Shown piece after piece: positions 50,478 to 60,975 of a stretch of DNA of 64,000 nt; the first letter of the stretch is position 1; each line of letters begins with the position of its first letter. A program made the position numbers and the translations under genes. This DNA comes from Paenibacillus sp. OVF10 (GTDB lineage: Bacteria; Bacillota; Bacilli; Paenibacillales; Paenibacillaceae). Location: the NCBI GenBank assembly GCA_022836915.1, contig CP094668.1, forward strand, positions 682,001 through 746,000, given 5' to 3'. The notes beneath the pieces were generated by a model, which had not been told where the DNA came from, did no database searches, and saw nothing but the letters and a program-made list of their open reading frames with translations.

Positions 50478-51243
50478 TTCTAGTTGTAGACGTGGGGAAC
50501 AGCAATATGGTGCTCGGCGTATATCAAGGCCGGGAATTGCTGCACCACTTTCGTCTGAGTACATCACGTCAGTCAACAGTGGATGAATACGGCGTATTGA
50601 TTTATAATTTATTTCATATGTCCGGCATCAGGGCAAGTGACATCGAAGGTGTCATCATCTCATCTGTGGTTCCGCCACTGGTGAATGTAATCGAAGCGAT
50701 GTGTGAGAAGTATGTAGGCAAAAAAGCTTTGCTTGTCGGGCCTGGTATCAAAACTGGCTTGAACCTGCGATATGAGAACCCTCGTGAAGTGGGTGCAGAT
50801 CGTATTGTTAATGCAGTGGCAGCCGTTGAGAAGTATGGCGGCCCTCTCGTCGTGGTGGATTTTGGTACCGCAACGACCTTTGACTGTATTGACGAGAAAG
50901 GCCACTACCTGGGGGCGCTATTGTACCTGGCATTCAGATCGCCACTGAAGCGCTCTATGAGCGGGCATCCAAGTTGCCTCGTATAGAGTTGGAGAAACCT
51001 AAAAAGGTCATTGGCCGTAATACTATTCATGCCATGCAAGCGGGTATTATATTTGGCTATGCAGGCCAGGTTGATGGTATTGTAGAACGTATTCGCGAGG
51101 AGATGGGAGCGAAGCCCCGAGTTATCGCGACGGGTGGTCTCGCTACACTTATCGCAGAAGAAACCCGTAGTATAGAGGAAGTTGATCCGCTGCTTACGCT
51201 TGAAGGGCTGCGTATTATATATGAGCGGAACCGGGAAAGGTGA
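50474..51243 (+). CDS. coaX: Type III pantothenate kinase (one frameshift)
   Basis: About 256 residues. Phosphorylates pantothenate in CoA synthesis. [15 protein letters not shown] (phosphate-1), [17 protein letters not shown] and [13 protein letters not shown] (phosphate-2), then GATGG-like IATGGLA. As written the frame ends at 50986; one G added to GGGGG (50911-50915) gives [29 protein letters not shown]. The start is TTG 50474 overlapping the nadC stop. Confidence 0.95.
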
Positions 51244-51346
51244 GCATAGAGACGGCATACAGCGGGCTGAGATTACAGCTTAAGTGTTGTGCCGTTTTTT
51301 CTGTGTTACTACTATTATGGCGATACGCCAAAGGAGGCTGAATGAC

Positions 51347-52237
51347 TTGGAAAACAACAACAAGCATGACCGGTTAATTCGTGGTACAGCAATGAATGGA
51401 AAGGTAAGAGCCTTTGCTATCCAGACTACGGAACTGGTTGAGGAACTACGCAGAAGACACGATACGTTTCCCACGGCTACAGCTGCCATGGGGCGTACGG
51501 TTACAACAGCAGCCATTATGGGTGCAATGCTCAAAGGTGAAGAGAAGTTAACGGTACAAGTCAACGGTGATGGCCCTATTGGACAGATTGTAGCTGATGC
51601 CAATGCCAAAGGCGAAGTACGAGGATATGTTTCTAATCCGCATGTACATTTGCCAAGCAATAGTGTGGGAAAACTGGACGTTGCAGGCGCGGTTGGAACG
51701 GAAGGTTTCATCAATATAACGAAGGATCTGGGACTGAAAGAACCATATCGTGGCAGTGTGCCTATTATTTCAGGAGAACTGGGCGAAGACTTTACGTACT
51801 ACTTTGCTCAATCGGAGCAAACACCTTCTGCTGTAGGCGTTGGTGTGCTCGTTGATACGGATAATTCCGTTATTGTCGCAGGCGGATTCATTATGCAGCT
51901 GTTGCCGGGATTGACAGATCCAGAGATCACGGCGATCGAAAACGCCATTAGTACGTTGCCGCCAGTGACCACGTTGCTGGAGCAGGGGCTTGAATTGGAA
52001 GAGTTGCTTCGCCGATTGTTGCCAGATGTACAAGTGATGGAAGGATTGGATATTCATTTTAGCTGTGAGTGTTCACGTGAGCGGGTAGAGAAGACACTAA
52101 TCAGCCTGGGCCAAACGGAGATGGAGCAATTAATTGAAGAAGAGGGCCGAGCTGAAGTGGTCTGCCAATTCTGTAATGAAGCCTATGACTTTAACAAAGA
52201 ACAACTTGAGACCATCCTAGAGCAAGCCAAGAACTGA
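51347..52237 (+). CDS. hslO: Redox-regulated chaperone Hsp33
   Basis: 296 residues. Zinc-bound and inactive when reduced; becomes a holdase on oxidation or heat. The C-terminal cysteines CEC (about 239-241) and CQFC (about 272-275) are the zinc ligands; N-terminal DRLIRGTAMNGKVRAFAIQTT and GAVGTEGFINITKDLGL match. TTG 51347 follows AAAGGAGG; the longer frame to 51284 lacks a site. It is intact. Confidence 0.94.
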   Translation: MENNNKHDRLIRGTAMNGKVRAFAIQTTELVEELRRRHDTFPTATAAMGRTVTTAAIMGAMLKGEEKLTVQVNGDGPIGQIVADANAKGEVRGYVSNPHVHLPSNSVGKLDVAGAVGTEGFINITKDLGLKEPYRGSVPIISGELGEDFTYYFAQSEQTPSAVGVGVLVDTDNSVIVAGGFIMQLLPGLTDPEITAIENAISTLPPVTTLLEQGLELEELLRRLLPDVQVMEGLDIHFSCECSRERVEKTLISLGQTEMEQLIEEEGRAEVVCQFCNEAYDFNKEQLETILEQAKN

Positions 52238-52260
52238 TCTATGCGGGGACGGGATGCGGA

Positions 52261-53210
52261 ATGACAAGACAGGAAAAAGGGTTGTGGACGGCTGTAATTG
52301 TCTTGACGCTAGGCATGCTGGTCATGGGTACAGTGATGGCTATGCATGGTCTCAGACAGGGCAAAGACGAGGCAGATGCATCCCATGATGCCAATACGGA
52401 AGAAGGAAGCACCGTAGCCACGATCAACGGAGAAGTTATCACGGACAAAGAGTGGACCGATGCGCTGAAAAGACGTTATGGCAGTGAGTTATTACTCCAG
52501 ATGTTAAACCGCAAAGCGGTATATGCCGAAGCAATTGAACGCAAGCTGATCGTCACTCCCCAAGAGATTGCAAGAGAACTAGCGGCCGCGATGGATGGGT
52601 ACGATTCAGAGAAATCATATTTTGACGAAATGAAGTCCCAGTTGGGTCTGTCCAAACAGGAACTTGAATTGGAAGCCGGCTACAGGCTGCTGCTTGAGAA
52701 AATCGCAACGATTGGCATACAGATCAAGGATGCAGATATTGAGCATTACTGGACTGAACACCGTGAGGATTACGTCTCCCCGAGAAATATGACTTGTCCA
52801 TCATCGTAGTGGAGGAAGAAGAGGAAGCCGATTCCTTACTGGATGCGTTGGAGAAGGGGGAAGACTTTGAAGAAGCTGCTCGCAAACAATCAACAGACAG
52901 CTTCTCTCGTGATGCTGGTGGGAGGCTGGGATGGATTGAGCGGAATGATCCATTCCAGTCAGAAGAAGTCCTTCAACTTGCTGCCGGGCTGGATGTAGGC
53001 GATATTGCCGGACCGGTTCGAGTGGAAGAAGGCTATGTTATTATCAGACTTAATGATAAAGAAGAACGCCAGGTGCAGTCGGCCGAAGAGGTCCGTGAGG
53101 AGATTCGAATGCAACTGGCTCTGAGTCAGGCTGATCCGTTGCCGCAGGTAGAGCAAATGCTGCGTAACAAGTATGAAGCCGTAATCCTGTCCGAGATTCC
53201 TGCCTCCTGA
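52261..53210 (+). CDS. Membrane-anchored PpiC-type peptidyl-prolyl isomerase (YacD-like), one frameshift
   Basis: About 316 residues: an N-terminal signal-anchor (WTAVIVLTLGMLVMGTVMAM, about 10-29), a SurA-like N-domain, then a PpiC parvulin domain (FEEAARKQSTDSFSRDAGGRLGWI). Related to PrsA/YacD. It probably helps fold exported proteins. The frame breaks at the CCCC of 52778-52781; one C gives DYVSPEKYDLSIIVVEEE. There is no lipobox. This is the second parvulin-type foldase in the window. Confidence 0.85.
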
Positions 53211-53250
53211 ATTCAATGGAGAAGATTGTCTCGTACTGCTGCATCTTGAT

Positions 53251-53297
53251 AAAAATACTCTGTCTGCGGTCTTAGGGCCAAAGGCAGAGTATTTTTT
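53251..53297 (+). terminator. Intrinsic terminator after the PpiC-type gene
   Basis: AAAAATACTCTGTCT pairs with AGGCAGAGTATTTTTT, with a 16-base loop; T run included. Confidence 0.88.
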
Positions 53298-53308
53298 GAG
53301 TACTCATA

Positions 53309-53337
53309 TTGACAATAAGGGTTAACGTTGATAAGAT
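53309..53337 (+). promoter_or_regulatory. Sigma-A promoter of cysK
   Basis: TTGACA (53309-53314), 17-base spacer, TAAGAT (53332-53337). The leader to cysK is long, about 210 bases; no T-box or S-box motif was found in 53338-53553, and no CymR operator could be assigned with confidence. Confidence 0.6.
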
Positions 53338-53553
53338 GAAAATAATAAATACCTACTCGTTTACTCGGATATAAATGATTAACTTATGAACAAAGAAACT
53401 TTCGGAAACCTCCGCCCTGTCTAGAAATCTTAGCAGTAAGGGATAGGATCAACAGGATTTCCGCAGTTCTTCTATAACAGCTAGAGGCTACCGGCCGCAC
53501 AGTATAGGTTAACAGGACTCAAGTTTTATTCATCCACTAAGGAGGGCATTCAT

Positions 53554-54492
53554 ATGGCTAAAGTAGTTAATAACGTAACAGAACTCATCGGAGGTACTCC
53601 GCTTGTTCGTCTGAACCGTATCGTACCAGAAGGCAGTGCTGAAGTATTCGTGAAGCTGGAGTACCAGAATCCAGGTTCAAGCGTGAAAGACCGTATCGCA
53701 ATTAGCATTGTGGAAGAAGCGGAAAAAGAAGGCAAGCTGAAACCGGGTGATACCATTATCGAAGCAACAAGTGGTAACACGGGAATTGGACTCGCGATGG
53801 TGGCTGCAGCCAAAGGCTACAAGTCCGTTATTGTAATGCCTGAGACGATGAGCTTGGAGCGTCGTAACTTGCTTCGTGCGTATGGTGCCGAGCTTGTGCT
53901 TACACCTGGAGCTGAAGGTATGAATGGTGCTGTTAAAAAAGCCGAAGAACTGCTCAAGGAAAATCCATCTTATTTCATGGCTGAGCAATTTAAAAATAAA
54001 GCCAACGTGAAGATCCACCGTGAAACGACTGGCCCTGAGATTGTTGAAGCAATTCAATCTGTGGGTGGTACGTTGGATGCTTTCGTTGCGGGAATTGGTA
54101 CAGGCGGAACAATTACAGGTACAGGCGAAGTGCTGAAAGAAGCTTTCGCTGGTATTAAAATTGTTGCGGTTGAGCCAGCAGCTTCGCCAATTCTGGCGGG
54201 CGGCAAACCAGGACCACATAAGATCCAGGGGATTGGTGCCAACTTTATCCCTGAGATTCTGGATCAGGAAATCTATGATGAGATCATTCACATTGAGAAT
54301 GATGATGCATTCGAGACGGCTCGTCAGGTAGCGAAGGAAGAGGGCATTCTGTCCGGTATTTCTTCCGGTGCGGCGATCCGTGCAGGTCTTCAGGTTGCGA
54401 AACAGTTGGGTGAAGGCAAGCGCGTTGTCGTAATCGTGCCAAGTAACGGCGAACGTTACCTCAGCACACCTCTTTACAACTTCGAAGGCTAA
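53554..54492 (+). CDS. cysK: Cysteine synthase A (O-acetylserine sulfhydrylase)
   Basis: 312 residues. [11 protein letters not shown] carries the PLP lysine (about 45), [20 protein letters not shown] the substrate loop, [11 protein letters not shown] the phosphate loop, and the C-terminal [10 protein letters not shown] and [22 protein letters not shown] precedes ATG 53554. It is intact. Confidence 0.97.
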   Translation: MAKVVNNVTELIGGTPLVRLNRIVPEGSAEVFVKLEYQNPGSSVKDRIAISIVEEAEKEGKLKPGDTIIEATSGNTGIGLAMVAAAKGYKSVIVMPETMSLERRNLLRAYGAELVLTPGAEGMNGAVKKAEELLKENPSYFMAEQFKNKANVKIHRETTGPEIVEAIQSVGGTLDAFVAGIGTGGTITGTGEVLKEAFAGIKIVAVEPAASPILAGGKPGPHKIQGIGANFIPEILDQEIYDEIIHIENDDAFETARQVAKEEGILSGISSGAAIRAGLQVAKQLGEGKRVVVIVPSNGERYLSTPLYNFEG

Positions 54493-54511
54493 GTCTACAA
54501 ATAACCAAACC

Positions 54512-54549
54512 AATCCTCCTTGCCCGTATGACGGGTATGGAGGATTTTG
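54512..54549 (+). terminator. Terminator after cysK
   Basis: AATCCTCC pairs with GGAGGATT, with CCCGT/ACGGG inside, followed by TTTTGG. Confidence 0.8.
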
Positions 54550-54631
54550 GCGTAATGCTTTTAAAAGGGGCGGCGCTTTAGTATACTATCAGACAATAGA
54601 ACTAGCGACAGATGGAGGGCGGCACACCGCA

Positions 54632-56245
54632 ATGACACACCTGATGACAACATACGCCGACTGGATGGAGTGGGCTGAACAAGGCTGGACCATGATGCCC
54701 TATATCACGAAGTCGGATGAGGGACCGTATCATGGCGGGTTACCGTTATCGTGGGAGGCAGCTTGGGAGCAGGCGTCACCATACGCAATTGTGCTGGAGA
54801 ATGGCAAAGGCGGGAGATATACATTTCTGGGACTAGACCCCGTATCCGTTATTTCCGGTAAGGGTCAAGAAGCGGTTATTTATAATGTGACGCAAGGAAC
54901 CACCTCGACGGACAGCGGCAAGCCGCTTGATGTATTGAAGAGATGGACTGCCCCATATAGTGCACCCAAGGTTAATGGGGCTCCAGACTTTGGTGGTGGA
55001 TATGCAGGTTATCTCAGCTATGATGTAGCAAGATCATTGGAGAAGCTTCCAGTCTTGGCAGAAGATAACCCGGCTCTACCGGATTATTGGTGGATGCGCT
55101 TTGAAGAAATATGGGCGTATGACCATGAGCAGCAGGCGCTTTTCTGCATGGTTCATCTGGCTATTGAGCCTGACCGGAACGAAACTGATATCCGTAGCCT
55201 ATATTCAGCTGCCGAAGCACGAGCGACAGCGATGCAGCAAAGATGGCTTCATATTATGGGGGCTGCACAGGCCGAGGAACAACAACAGGCACTGGAACGC
55301 CGCAACAAGCAGGTGAATCGTACACCGCAGCCTGAAGATGCGGAAAGGGAATCGGAAGGATGGGAGACCTCCTTTCCCCAGAAGGACTTTGAACAAGCTG
55401 TGCGTACGGTACAGGAATATATCAGGCAGGGCGATGTGTTCCAGGTGAATCTGTCCTTGAGACAGGAGAAGCGGCTTCATTCGAGTGCTGAGCATATTTA
55501 TGAATGGCTGCGGCTTGTAAATCCATCACCATATATGGGTATGCTGCGTAGTCCGGAGTTCCAATTGGTAAGCGGATCTCCCGAGCTTCTGGTCAAAGTG
55601 GAGAATGGCAAAGTCAGTGCACGTCCCATTGCAGGGACCCGAAGAAGGGGCCGTGATGCAGCAGAAGATAAAGCTATGGCGGATGAACTGCTCAGCAGTG
55701 AGAAGGAACGGGCAGAGCATATTATGCTCGTTGATCTGGAACGTAATGATATCGGACGGATTGCAGCCTACGGTTCGGTTCATGTGCCTGAATTGATGAC
55801 CATCGAGAAGTATTCCCATGTTATGCATCTCGTTTCCCAAGTGGAAGGCAGGCTGGCAGAAGGGTTATCCGTATTTGATGTGATCGCTGCGACATTCCCG
55901 GGTGGAACGATTACCGGAGCGCCGAAAGTCCGCACCATGGAGATTATCGAGGAACTTGAGCCTGTGCGGCGTGGGCCTTATACGGGTTCCATCGGGTGGA
56001 TGGATTACAGTGGAAATATGGAATTGAACATCGTCATTCGTACACTTGCCATTAAGGACGGTATTGGTTATGTACAGGCCGGGGCAGGGATTGTCATTGA
56101 TTCCGATCCATATCGGGAATATAAGGAATGTCGCAACAAAGCAAGAGCGATGATGAGAGCTGTGAATTACAGCGAAGAGGCGGAAGCAAGCAGAGCTGTT
56201 GAACAAGAACAAGCGGAGCGAACTGAAGCTATTAAATTAAACTAA
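54632..56245 (+). CDS. pabB: Aminodeoxychorismate synthase component I
   Basis: 537 residues. Chorismate-binding domain with GDVFQVNLSLRQE, the PIAGTRRRGRDAAED loop, LVDLERNDIGRIA and FPGGTITGAPKVRTMEII. With PabA it makes 4-amino-4-deoxychorismate; the neighbouring pabA/pabC/folP genes favour PabB over the related TrpE. There is a 30-residue polar insert near 215-245. GGAGGG precedes ATG 54632. It is intact. Confidence 0.92.
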   Translation: MTHLMTTYADWMEWAEQGWTMMPYITKSDEGPYHGGLPLSWEAAWEQASPYAIVLENGKGGRYTFLGLDPVSVISGKGQEAVIYNVTQGTTSTDSGKPLDVLKRWTAPYSAPKVNGAPDFGGGYAGYLSYDVARSLEKLPVLAEDNPALPDYWWMRFEEIWAYDHEQQALFCMVHLAIEPDRNETDIRSLYSAAEARATAMQQRWLHIMGAAQAEEQQQALERRNKQVNRTPQPEDAERESEGWETSFPQKDFEQAVRTVQEYIRQGDVFQVNLSLRQEKRLHSSAEHIYEWLRLVNPSPYMGMLRSPEFQLVSGSPELLVKVENGKVSARPIAGTRRRGRDAAEDKAMADELLSSEKERAEHIMLVDLERNDIGRIAAYGSVHVPELMTIEKYSHVMHLVSQVEGRLAEGLSVFDVIAATFPGGTITGAPKVRTMEIIEELEPVRRGPYTGSIGWMDYSGNMELNIVIRTLAIKDGIGYVQAGAGIVIDSDPYREYKECRNKARAMMRAVNYSEEAEASRAVEQEQAERTEAIKLN

Positions 56246-56305
56246 ACTAAAATAAAACGAAGCAACCGTCACTTGCATTGACGGAAGATGAGGAGGAGCA
56301 GGCAT

Positions 56306-56881
56306 ATGATACTGGTTATCGATAATTACGATTCCTTCACGTATAACCTGGTTCAATATCTGGGTGAACTGGGTGAGACGGTGGAAGTTCGCCGCAACGA
56401 TGAGATTGATCTGGCAGGCATAGAGGCACTGGCACCTGATCATATTCTGATCTCTCCGGGTCCTTGTACACCAAATGAAGCGGGCATTAGCCTGGCAGTC
56501 ATCGATCATTTCAAGGGAAGCATTCCGATCTTTGGTGTTTGTCTGGGGCATCAGTCCATTGGACAAGCGTTTGGTGGCAATGTCATTCGTGCAGAGCGCA
56601 TGATGCACGGCAAAACATCCGAGATGCACCACAATGGGACATCGGTATTTGCCGGATTGCCATCCCCATTTACAGCTACCCGTTATCACTCCCTGATTGT
56701 CGAGCGCAGCAGCTTGCCTGACTGTCTTGAGATTACAGCGGAGACAGCTGAAGGTGAGATTATGGGTCTGCGCCACAAAGAATATGCGATTGAAGGCGTT
56801 CAGTTCCACCCGGAATCCATTATTACAGACCACGGACATCAGATGCTTCGTAACTTTTTGTCCCAACAAGTGAAGGTTTAA
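56306..56881 (+). CDS. pabA: Glutamine amidotransferase of aminodeoxychorismate/anthranilate synthase
   Basis: 191 residues. [26 protein letters not shown], nucleophile Cys in [13 protein letters not shown] and FHPESI are class I amidotransferase motifs. In Bacillus this subunit serves both PabB and TrpE. ATG 56306 follows GAGGAGGAG; an in-frame codon at 56288 is less likely. It ends two bases before pabC. Confidence 0.94.
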   Translation: MILVIDNYDSFTYNLVQYLGELGETVEVRRNDEIDLAGIEALAPDHILISPGPCTPNEAGISLAVIDHFKGSIPIFGVCLGHQSIGQAFGGNVIRAERMMHGKTSEMHHNGTSVFAGLPSPFTATRYHSLIVERSSLPDCLEITAETAEGEIMGLRHKEYAIEGVQFHPESIITDHGHQMLRNFLSQQVKV

Positions 56882-56882
56882 C

Positions 56883-57767
56883 ATGCAATATGCCGCGATA
56901 AACGGAGAGTTGGTCAATATGGCGGCGGCCGTGGTTCCTGTAACGGATCACGGCTTTTTGTACGGACTGGGACTGTTTGAGACGTTCCGGACGTATCAAG
57001 GTGTCCCATATCTTTTGGAACGGCATTTGGAGCGAATGTCTTCGGGGTGTAAGGAACTTGGCATTCCTTTTACAACGACCGTGGCAGAGGTGACAGATTG
57101 GATTGAACGTCTGATGCATGCGAACGGACTTCAGGATGCGTATGTACGTTATACGGTATCAGCCGGTGAAGCACCGCTAGGCTTACCTTCTGGTGACTAT
57201 TCGAAGCCAAATCATATTATACTGGCAAAAGCATTACCTGAACCTTCTCCCTCTTTATATGAGTGCGGCAAAATGCTTCAACGGTTGTCTACGCCACGCA
57301 ACACACCCGAAGGAGAAGTGCGGTTCAAGTCACTGCATTACATGAACAGCATTCTGGCGAAACGTGAGCTGAACGGGTACGGGCAGTATGTGCAGGGTGC
57401 AGAAGGGCTACAATTAACCCGTGATGGTCATATAGCGGAAGGGATCGTCAGCAATATATTTTGGGTACGGGAAAATGTACTCTACACGCCAGCACTCTCA
57501 ACCGGCATTCTGCCGGGTATCACGAGAGCTGTGGTACTTGAGATCGCCACGCAGCAAGGAATTCCCTGCATAGAAACGTTAGCGGCTTGGGAGGATCTCC
57601 TGCAAGCCGATGAAATATTTCTAACAGGCTCGGTTTCCGAACTGGTTCCGGTTACGACTCTGCGGGATCGGGAGGGAGCCGAAACGATAATCAGTAACGG
57701 ACATATAGGCCCAGTTACAGCAGTCCTTCTGGGTATGTACCGGCAGAAAGCGGGGTATACTTCATGA
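56883..57767 (+). CDS. pabC: 4-amino-4-deoxychorismate lyase
   Basis: 294 residues, PLP class IV. VTDHGFLYGLGLFETFRTYQG, the lysine region FKSLHYMNSILAKRE, EGIVSNIFWV and the STGILPGITRAVVLE phosphate loop. Releases p-aminobenzoate for FolP. Its stop overlaps folP by four bases. It is intact. Confidence 0.94.
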   Translation: MQYAAINGELVNMAAAVVPVTDHGFLYGLGLFETFRTYQGVPYLLERHLERMSSGCKELGIPFTTTVAEVTDWIERLMHANGLQDAYVRYTVSAGEAPLGLPSGDYSKPNHIILAKALPEPSPSLYECGKMLQRLSTPRNTPEGEVRFKSLHYMNSILAKRELNGYGQYVQGAEGLQLTRDGHIAEGIVSNIFWVRENVLYTPALSTGILPGITRAVVLEIATQQGIPCIETLAAWEDLLQADEIFLTGSVSELVPVTTLRDREGAETIISNGHIGPVTAVLLGMYRQKAGYTS

Positions 57768-58627
57768 CACTTACACCTGTCATCTATGAACGGAACTATG
57801 CATGGGGGCCAGCTGAGTTGAAGCTGGGGGCAAGAACACAGATTATGGGCATTCTTAACGTCACACCTGACTCGTTCTCGGATGGTGGGCGTTACACCAA
57901 CGTGGAGCGGGCAGTTGCCCATGCCAAACAGATGATGGAGGACGGGGCGGACCTGATTGATATCGGCGGAGAGTCCACACGTCCAGGTTCAGATGCCGTG
58001 GACGCCGATGAAGAGCTGAGCCGGATCATTCCCGTTATTGAAGCATTGCATCAGCAAGCCCCGCATATTCCAATATCGGTAGACACGTATAAGGCCGATG
58101 TTGCACGTCAGGCTATTCTGGCAGGTGCCCATATCATTAATGATGTGTGGGGTGCCAAGGCAGATCCAGATATGGCCCGCACGGTAGCAGAGCTAGGGTG
58201 TCCCATCATTCTGATGCATAATCGGCAGGAGAGAAACTATCCCGATTATCTGAGTGATGTCGTCAGTGATTTGCAGGAGAGCATACAGATTACGCTGGGA
58301 GCCGGCGTGAAAGCAGAGCAAATTATCCTGGACCCGGGTATTGGTTTTGTGAAGGATATCGGAGAAAATCTGAAGCTCATGTCATCGCTCGGTTTGCTCA
58401 ATGAAATGGGGTATCCCGTTCTGCTAGCCACCTCACGTAAAAGATTCATCCAGAACACCCTGGATGTTGGTGCGGATGATGCGCTGGAAGGAACCGCTGC
58501 GACCGTTGCATTTGGCATTGCCCAAGGCTGTCAGATGGTTCGGGTTCATGATGTGAAGCCGATTCGGCGGACGGCAGACATGTGTGATGCCATGTTATAT
58601 GCTTCTCCGGGTCTACGGAAGAAATAA
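57764..58627 (+). CDS. folP: Dihydropteroate synthase
   Basis: 287 residues. TIM-barrel enzyme joining p-aminobenzoate to the pterin; sulfonamide target. GILNVTPDSFSDGGRY, IDIGGESTRPGSD, SVDTYKADV, INDVWGA, LDPGIGF, SRKRFI and VRVHDVKPIRR are all present. It overlaps pabC. The gap to folB (118 bases) has no clear terminator. Confidence 0.96.
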   Translation: MTLTPVIYERNYAWGPAELKLGARTQIMGILNVTPDSFSDGGRYTNVERAVAHAKQMMEDGADLIDIGGESTRPGSDAVDADEELSRIIPVIEALHQQAPHIPISVDTYKADVARQAILAGAHIINDVWGAKADPDMARTVAELGCPIILMHNRQERNYPDYLSDVVSDLQESIQITLGAGVKAEQIILDPGIGFVKDIGENLKLMSSLGLLNEMGYPVLLATSRKRFIQNTLDVGADDALEGTAATVAFGIAQGCQMVRVHDVKPIRRTADMCDAMLYASPGLRKK

Positions 58628-58745
58628 TGCTGGCGGGTCCGAGTGACCCGACTAGTGAAAGCGCAGCGTTTTTTCAAAGGCAAAGCAAAAAGATATCTTC
58701 AAAATAGAGAATTATTTCAATATATATAGAGGGCAGGCGGATCGT

Positions 58746-59108
58746 ATGGATAGAATGGTATTGCATCGTATGGAGTATTACGGATATCATGGCGTTTTTG
58801 CAGAAGAACGGAAGCTTGGGCAGCGGTACTATATTGATCTGGAGATTGATATGGATCTGAGTGAAGCTGGACGTAACGATGATCTAACCAAAACAATCAA
58901 TTATGCAGAGATCCATGAGTTGGTAAAGCAGATTGTTGAAAATAAATCATTCCAGTTAATTGAAGCCTTGGGCGAACATATTGCATCTTCTTTACTAGAC
59001 ACTTATACTATTATCAATGCATTGACAGTCAAGGTGACGAAGCCACATCCGCCATTCGATATTCATTTTGAGGGCGTAACGGTAGAGCTTCGCCGCACAA
59101 GAAAGTGA
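58746..59108 (+). CDS. folB: Dihydroneopterin aldolase
   Basis: 120 residues. YYGYHGVFAEERKLGQRYYIDLEID, TINYAEIHELVKQIVE and FQLIEALGEHIASSLL with the C-terminal KVTKPHPPFDIHFEGVTVEL match FolB, which cleaves dihydroneopterin to the folate precursor. It is nine bases from folK. It is intact. Confidence 0.95.
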   Translation: MDRMVLHRMEYYGYHGVFAEERKLGQRYYIDLEIDMDLSEAGRNDDLTKTINYAEIHELVKQIVENKSFQLIEALGEHIASSLLDTYTIINALTVKVTKPHPPFDIHFEGVTVELRRTRK

Positions 59109-59117
59109 GAACCGATC

Positions 59118-59666
59118 ATGATTGCACATTCGACCTCTGAATCTTCAGAGGCTTATATTGCTTTAGGGGCCAATTTGGGTGACCGGGAACAGACGCTGTT
59201 TGAAGCATTGTCTTTGCTGGATGAACACCCTCATATATCCGTTCTGCGTTGTTCTGCACTATATGAGACGGAGCCTGTAGGATATGTAGATCAGCCTGCG
59301 TTTCTGAATATGGCAGTCGCTGTACAGGTGATGCTGACACCGGAGCAGTTGCTCACGGAATTACTGGATATCGAGAACCGACTTGGACGTGTTCGTGATA
59401 TTCGCTGGGGACCGCGCACCGTTGATTTGGATCTGCTCTGGATGCACGGTGAGACGCGAGATACCGAATTACTTCAATTGCCTCATCCTCGTATGGGAGA
59501 ACGGGCTTTTGTGCTGGTCCCACTGTCGGATATCGTACCGGAGGGCGAGATTTCAGGTTTGTATACCTTTGTACACTCATCGTTGTCTGTACTGGATGGA
59601 AAGGATGGAATACAGCTTTGGAAAACATGCAATTGGCCAATCGAATCCGGGCATTCCGGAAGCTGA
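59118..59666 (+). CDS. folK: 6-hydroxymethyl-7,8-dihydropterin pyrophosphokinase
   Basis: 182 residues. AYIALGANLGDRE, YETEPVGYVDQPAFLNMAV, LGRVRDIRWGPRTVDLDLL and LPHPRMGERAFVLVPL are the FolK signature. Its last 49 bases overlap the next gene. It has an eleven-residue N-terminal tail before the core fold. It is intact. Confidence 0.95.
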   Translation: MIAHSTSESSEAYIALGANLGDREQTLFEALSLLDEHPHISVLRCSALYETEPVGYVDQPAFLNMAVAVQVMLTPEQLLTELLDIENRLGRVRDIRWGPRTVDLDLLWMHGETRDTELLQLPHPRMGERAFVLVPLSDIVPEGEISGLYTFVHSSLSVLDGKDGIQLWKTCNWPIESGHSGS

Positions 59667-59821
59667 AAGGTTTAACACAACATGAACTTGCGGCCGAGAC
59701 CGGCATCTCGCTGGCCATTCTGGGAACCATTGAACGGGGAAACCGTAAGGTATCACAGCAAGAGCTCGATCGAATTGCTGGTGTGCTGGCAATCAGTATC
59801 GAGGAGTTGCGGGGCAACTAG
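59618..59821 (+). CDS. yazB: Small XRE-family helix-turn-helix protein (YazB-like)
   Basis: 67 residues, almost entirely one Cro/C1 HTH: LANRIRAFRKLKGLTQHELAAETGISLAILGTIERGNRKVSQQELDRIAGVLAISIEELRGN. Target unknown. The start is TTG 59618 with AAGGATGGA eight bases ahead; ATG 59627 is an alternative. The gene begins inside folK, as yazB follows folK in B. subtilis. Confidence 0.88.
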   Translation: MENMQLANRIRAFRKLKGLTQHELAAETGISLAILGTIERGNRKVSQQELDRIAGVLAISIEELRGN

Positions 59822-59916
59822 AACCCTTTCGGTTTCGTCATGTTACAACAACCAAGACACCGATCGAACTTTATATCGTGATATATACAGAATTAAAAAG
59901 GAGTGGAACGACTACC

Positions 59917-60935
59917 GTGCTTAACATTGGTGGCATTGAAATGAAAAACCAGGTCGTACTTGCGCCGATGGCTGGCGTATGTAATCCGGCTTTTCGTTTG
60001 ATCGCAAAAGAATTCGGAACAGGCCTCGTATGCGCGGAGATGGTGAGTGGCAAAGCCATTGTCCATGGCAACCAGCGTACACGTGAGATGTTGTTTGTAG
60101 ATGAGCGTGAGAAACCGCTGAGCCTTCAGATTTTTGGGGAGATCGTGATTCTCTTGTAGAAGCAGCCAAAATCGTGGACCAAGAAACCAATGCAGACATT
60201 ATCGACATTAACATGGGATGCCCTGTGCCAAAGGTAACGAAATGTGATGCAGGTGCACGTTGGTTGCTTGATCCGAACAAAATCTATGAGATGGTATCCG
60301 CTGTTGTGGACGCGGTTGAGAAGCCGGTGACGGTCAAGATGCGTATCGGCTGGGACAACGAGCATATCTTCGCGGTTGAGAATGCGCTCGCGGTTGAACG
60401 TGCGGGTGGACAGGCGGTAAGTGTACACGGCCGTACGCGTGAGCAACTCTATACAGGCACGGCTGACTGGTCACACATCAAAGATGTAAAAGAGGCTGTC
60501 TCTATTCCAGTGATCGGCAATGGCGATGTCCATACACCAGAGGATGCACGCCGTATGCTGGATGAAACGGGTTGTGACGGAGTTATGATCGGTCGTGCTG
60601 CCCTGGGTAACCCCTGGATGCTGTATCGTACCATTCAATACTTAAGCACGGGGGAATTGCTTCCTGACCCGAATGGCGAAGAGAAGATCCGTGTTGCCAT
60701 CCTGCACATGGATCGCCTGATCGCACTGAAGAATGAGACGGTTGCTGTACGCGAGATGCGTAAACACCTGGCTTGGTATCTGAAAGGCTTGAAAGGATCT
60801 GCTCGCATCAAGGACGTTATTATGGAAGGTACCAAGCGTGATGAGATGGTACAGATTCTGGAGAACTTTGTGAGTCAGCTGAAAAGCGAAGGCAATTTGG
60901 AGTCAGAACCGGTAATCGCCGGAAGTGCATCGTAA
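59917..60935 (+). CDS. dusB: tRNA-dihydrouridine synthase (one frameshift)
   Basis: About 339 residues. FMN-dependent reductase of tRNA uridines. [22 protein letters not shown], the [17 protein letters not shown] loop with the catalytic cysteine, [33 protein letters not shown] and [14 protein letters not shown] are present. The frame breaks at the GGGG of 60136-60139; one G gives [18 protein letters not shown] 59917 follows AAAAGGAG. Confidence 0.93.
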
Positions 60936-60941
60936 TTAAGA

Positions 60942-60958
60942 CTGTAAAACGTTTACAG
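60942..60958. promoter_or_regulatory. Perfect inverted repeat upstream of greA
   Basis: CTGTAAA-ACG-TTTACAG, a 17-base dyad 18 bases before the greA -35. It resembles a CcpA cre site (TGWAANCGNTNWCA) but is one base longer in the centre. It could also be a weak transcript end for dusB. Confidence 0.45.
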
Positions 60959-60975
60959 CTATAGAGGACGTAACA

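Noticed and set aside
53338..53553. Possible T-box or S-box leader of cysK
   Set aside because: None of the conserved T-box or SAM-riboswitch motifs was present, and there is no terminator/antiterminator pair in the leader.
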